Source: Dyadobacter frigoris (GTDB lineage Bacteria; Bacteroidota; Bacteroidia; Cytophagales; Spirosomataceae). From it: 64,000 nucleotides of DNA. Of the stretch, positions 62,257 to 64,000 are shown piece by piece. The DNA is taken from NCBI RefSeq assembly GCF_005280585.1, contig NZ_SZVO01000002.1:62001-126000 (forward strand). The letters run 5' to 3'. Below the pieces are notes generated by a model, which saw nothing but the letters and a program-made list of their open reading frames with translations, had not been told where the DNA came from and made no database searches. The position numbers were made by a program, and so were the translations under genes. Positions within the stretch are counted from its first letter, which is position 1. The number at the start of each line of letters is the position of its first letter.

Positions 62257-63150
62257 ATGAATAAGAAAGTAAATATCGGAATCGTTCAGATGAGCTGTTC
62301 TGCTGATGTGGATGATAATTTCGAAAAAGCTAAAACTAAAATAAGAGAAGCCGCCGAAAAAGGTGCACAAATTGTTTGCCTGCAAGAGCTTTTCAAGTCA
62401 CTATATTTTTGTGATGTTGAAGATCACAAAAACTTTGAACTGGCGGAGGCGATTCCCGGGCCTTCAACAGAATCTTTAAGCAGTCTTGCCAAAGAATTAG
62501 GCGTTGTGATTATTGCTTCGTTATTTGAAAAACGCGCACACGGACTTTATCATAACACAACTGCCGTACTGGATGCTGACGGAACTTATTTAGGAAAATA
62601 CCGCAAAATGCATATTCCTGATGATCCAGGATATTATGAGAAATTTTATTTCACTCCGGGGGATGCATCTATGGACGAATCTGACAAAAACGGATACCGT
62701 ACTTTTGATACAAAATTTGCCAAAATCGGTGTACTGATTTGTTGGGATCAATGGTATCCGGAAGCGGCAAGAATTACCAGTTTGATGGGTGCTGAAATAT
62801 TGTTTTATCCTACGGCGATTGGGTGGGATACTAACGAAACGGATCCGGTTATCAACGATGAACAATACGGAGCCTGGCAAACTATTCAGCGCGGACATGC
62901 AGTAGCGAACGGAGTTTATGTTGTTTCTGTAAACCGCGTAGGACATGAAGCCGATCAGCAATTCTGGGGCGGATCTTTTATATCAAATCCTCAGGGACGG
63001 TTATTATACCTGGCTCCGCACATAGAAGAAATTGTACATGTCGAAGAAATCGATTTACAGAAACTCGACCATTACAGAACCACCTGGCCTTTCCTGCGAG
63101 ACAGAAGAGTGGATTCCTATAAGCCAATTCTTAGTCGATATATAGACTAA
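62257..63150 (+). CDS. aguB: N-carbamoylputrescine amidase (nitrilase superfamily)
   Basis: The 297-residue enzyme hydrolyses N-carbamoylputrescine to putrescine, CO2 and ammonia. The catalytic Glu-Lys-Cys triad is visible: Glu in VCLQELFKSLYF, Lys in GKYRKMHIPDDPGYYEKFYFTPG and Cys in IGVLICWDQWYPEAAR. GWDTNETDPVINDEQYGAWQTIQRGHAVANGVYVVSVNRVG and the end DRRVDSYKPI match AguB closely. The agmatine deiminase partner, often adjacent, is not in the window. It is followed by a perfect hairpin that ends the transcript. Confidence 0.92.
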   Translation: MNKKVNIGIVQMSCSADVDDNFEKAKTKIREAAEKGAQIVCLQELFKSLYFCDVEDHKNFELAEAIPGPSTESLSSLAKELGVVIIASLFEKRAHGLYHNTTAVLDADGTYLGKYRKMHIPDDPGYYEKFYFTPGDASMDESDKNGYRTFDTKFAKIGVLICWDQWYPEAARITSLMGAEILFYPTAIGWDTNETDPVINDEQYGAWQTIQRGHAVANGVYVVSVNRVGHEADQQFWGGSFISNPQGRLLYLAPHIEEIVHVEEIDLQKLDHYRTTWPFLRDRRVDSYKPILSRYID

Positions 63151-63179
63151 CCCTAAGTCACTCTAAATATAATTATTCC

Positions 63180-63224
63180 AATAAAGCCAAAAAGAGCGCT
63201 CAATGTGCTGTTTTTGGCTTTATT
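63180..63224 (+). terminator. Terminator after aguB
   Basis: Perfect 14-bp arms AATAAAGCCAAAAA (63180-63193) and TTTTTGGCTTTATT (63211-63224) enclose a 17-base loop that itself contains GAGCGCTC. The A/T-rich stem can work on both strands. Confidence 0.8.
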
Positions 63225-63771
63225 GCTGGCATACAATATAAGATTAAAATCAGGATGTGCATTAATATATAAAACACTGCAATTCAAGTATATATAAACA
63301 TATCAAATTAATACTAAAATTAACTTCAAATAAAAAGTCAACAAGAGACAAATAAATATAACTTGATTTTGAAGTCTATATATGTACTAGATTGTATTTA
63401 AACAGGATAATTTAAATTAAATATAAGTATAATACTATATTATTTTATCATTGCCCATTCCAACCAATTATTATTGCAAAATATTATAAGAATTACATTT
63501 ATTCTCTTGCATTTATTCACTTTGTCAGTATATTTGAAATGTCATTAAACGAATGACTGAACTTTCAAACTGCCTGATATATTCCAGCCGCACTGAATGT
63601 ATCCGAATGTAAGAAGTGAGAACCTGATCGTCTCTTGTTGTTAATTCCAACAAAGGAGTTCTACCTTTTTACAATATAATTTTTACCAATTACCGGCCTG
63701 ATTACGTGGACAAACATTTTGTCAACGCCTGGATTTTTTACGTTTATTCAGCGCCTGATTCTACTGTTTGT

Positions 63772-63894
63772 CCTCGATTAAGAGGGTATTGCTTTCCGGA
63801 AAAGCAGTTTTACAAGATTATGGCTGTGCTGTAATGTCCATGCGAAAGTGTGTGCGGCGCACAGAAACGTGGACACCACAGCCATAACTTTTTT
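63772..63894 (+). promoter_or_regulatory. Structured leader or attenuator before SusC-like gene
   Basis: Two small hairpins (CCTC/GAGG at 63772-63785 and GCTTT/AAAGC at 63791-63805) are followed by a nested stem: ATGGCTGTG (63820-63828) pairs with CACAGCCAT (63877-63885), TGTCCA (63835-63840) with TGGACA (63870-63875), and TGTGC (63851-63855) with GCACA (63859-63863). Six T residues follow at 63889. It ends 42 bases before the start codon at 63936, so it may control that gene by attenuation, or be an independent small RNA terminator. Confidence 0.55.
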
Positions 63895-63935
63895 CTACTC
63901 TGCATTCTTACTCACCTAATTTAACTGGATTCCTC

Positions 63936-64000
63936 ATGCGTAAAGTTTTACTATTATTCTTGTGGGCCTCCCTCTTCTCCTCTTTGGCACACGCCCAGAC
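63936..64000 (+). CDS. Partial gene start with signal peptide
   Basis: Only 21 codons are in the window. They encode a classic signal peptide, MRKVLLLFLWASLFSSLAHAQ, with an A-H-A cleavage site. The style matches the start of SusC/TonB-linked proteins or secreted enzymes of this phylum, but the rest of the gene lies beyond the window, so the function is unknown. Confidence 0.65.
   Translation, partial: MRKVLLLFLWASLFSSLAHAQ

Larger units (their letters stand above)
63151..63935. other. Intergenic region, AT-rich then structured leader
   Basis: About 785 bases follow aguB. The first part holds its terminator. From 63230 to 63560 it is very AT-rich with nothing I can name. The last part, from about 63770, holds a compact group of hairpins just upstream of the next gene, listed separately. 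Confidence 0.6.

Noticed and set aside
63820..63885. Possible tRNA because of nested stems
   Set aside because: Stem lengths and spacing do not give a cloverleaf, and there are no T-loop (GTTCRA) or CCA-end features.

Overview
The window looks like chromosome of a Bacteroidota bacterium of the Cytophagales, most like Dyadobacter or a relative in the Spirosomaceae. The reasons are two SusC/SusD pairs, a FecI/FecR-type sigma/anti-sigma switch, LuxR-type response regulators, TTG/GTG starts without clear Shine-Dalgarno sites, and moderate GC with AT-rich gaps. The genus is inferred from family resemblance, not from a search.

Layout. 0-6 kb: a Lys/Ala-rich histone-H1-like protein, a SpoU-type RNA methyltransferase, a periplasmic-sensor histidine kinase (beta-propeller, Y_Y_Y, HisKA, HATPase) and two LuxR-type response regulators. 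6-20 kb: a surface-polysaccharide locus with an acyltransferase-like protein, three methyltransferases, a Wzx-type flippase, WecB, two family-4 and one family-2 glycosyltransferases and a TviB-like UDP-HexNAc dehydrogenase. It is interrupted by an ORF6N-domain gene surrounded by near-perfect palindromes and by an AlbA-type regulator carrying a coding minisatellite. 20-28.6 kb: a small polysaccharide-utilisation locus made of a GH76 mannanase divergent from sigma factor, FecR, SusC (with STN domain) and SusD. 28.8-29.5 kb: a PIN-domain toxin with a 51-aa downstream partner. 29.5-49 kb: a second utilisation locus under a LacI regulator that carries an N-terminal zinc ribbon: SusC, SusD, a secreted protein with a putative flavinylation motif, a secreted FAD oxidoreductase, ApbE, an unknown secreted helical protein, a sodium:solute symporter, a GH2 glycosidase and a second FAD oxidoreductase. 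A block of nested repeats sits inside it (36.65-37.39 kb). 49-59 kb: assimilatory sulfur genes (TSUP transporter, MetZ, CysH, CysD, CysN, ferredoxin-type sulfite reductase, siroheme methyltransferase CobA), with a UPF0175/PIN toxin-antitoxin pair inserted among them. 59-63.2 kb: two lipid A acyltransferase paralogues, a family-9 glycosyltransferase and N-carbamoylputrescine amidase. The last 0.85 kb is AT-rich, then holds a strongly structured leader before a truncated gene with a signal peptide.

The two most original signals are: (1) the ORF6N gene whose own coding sequence contains a palindrome that is repeated, as longer perfect inverted repeats, twice upstream and once downstream; and (2) a SusCD locus that combines a candidate FMN-carrying secreted protein, ApbE and two FAD oxidoreductases, suggesting redox chemistry on glycans or glycosides outside the cytoplasm. 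All functions below are from reading motifs; no database search was possible.
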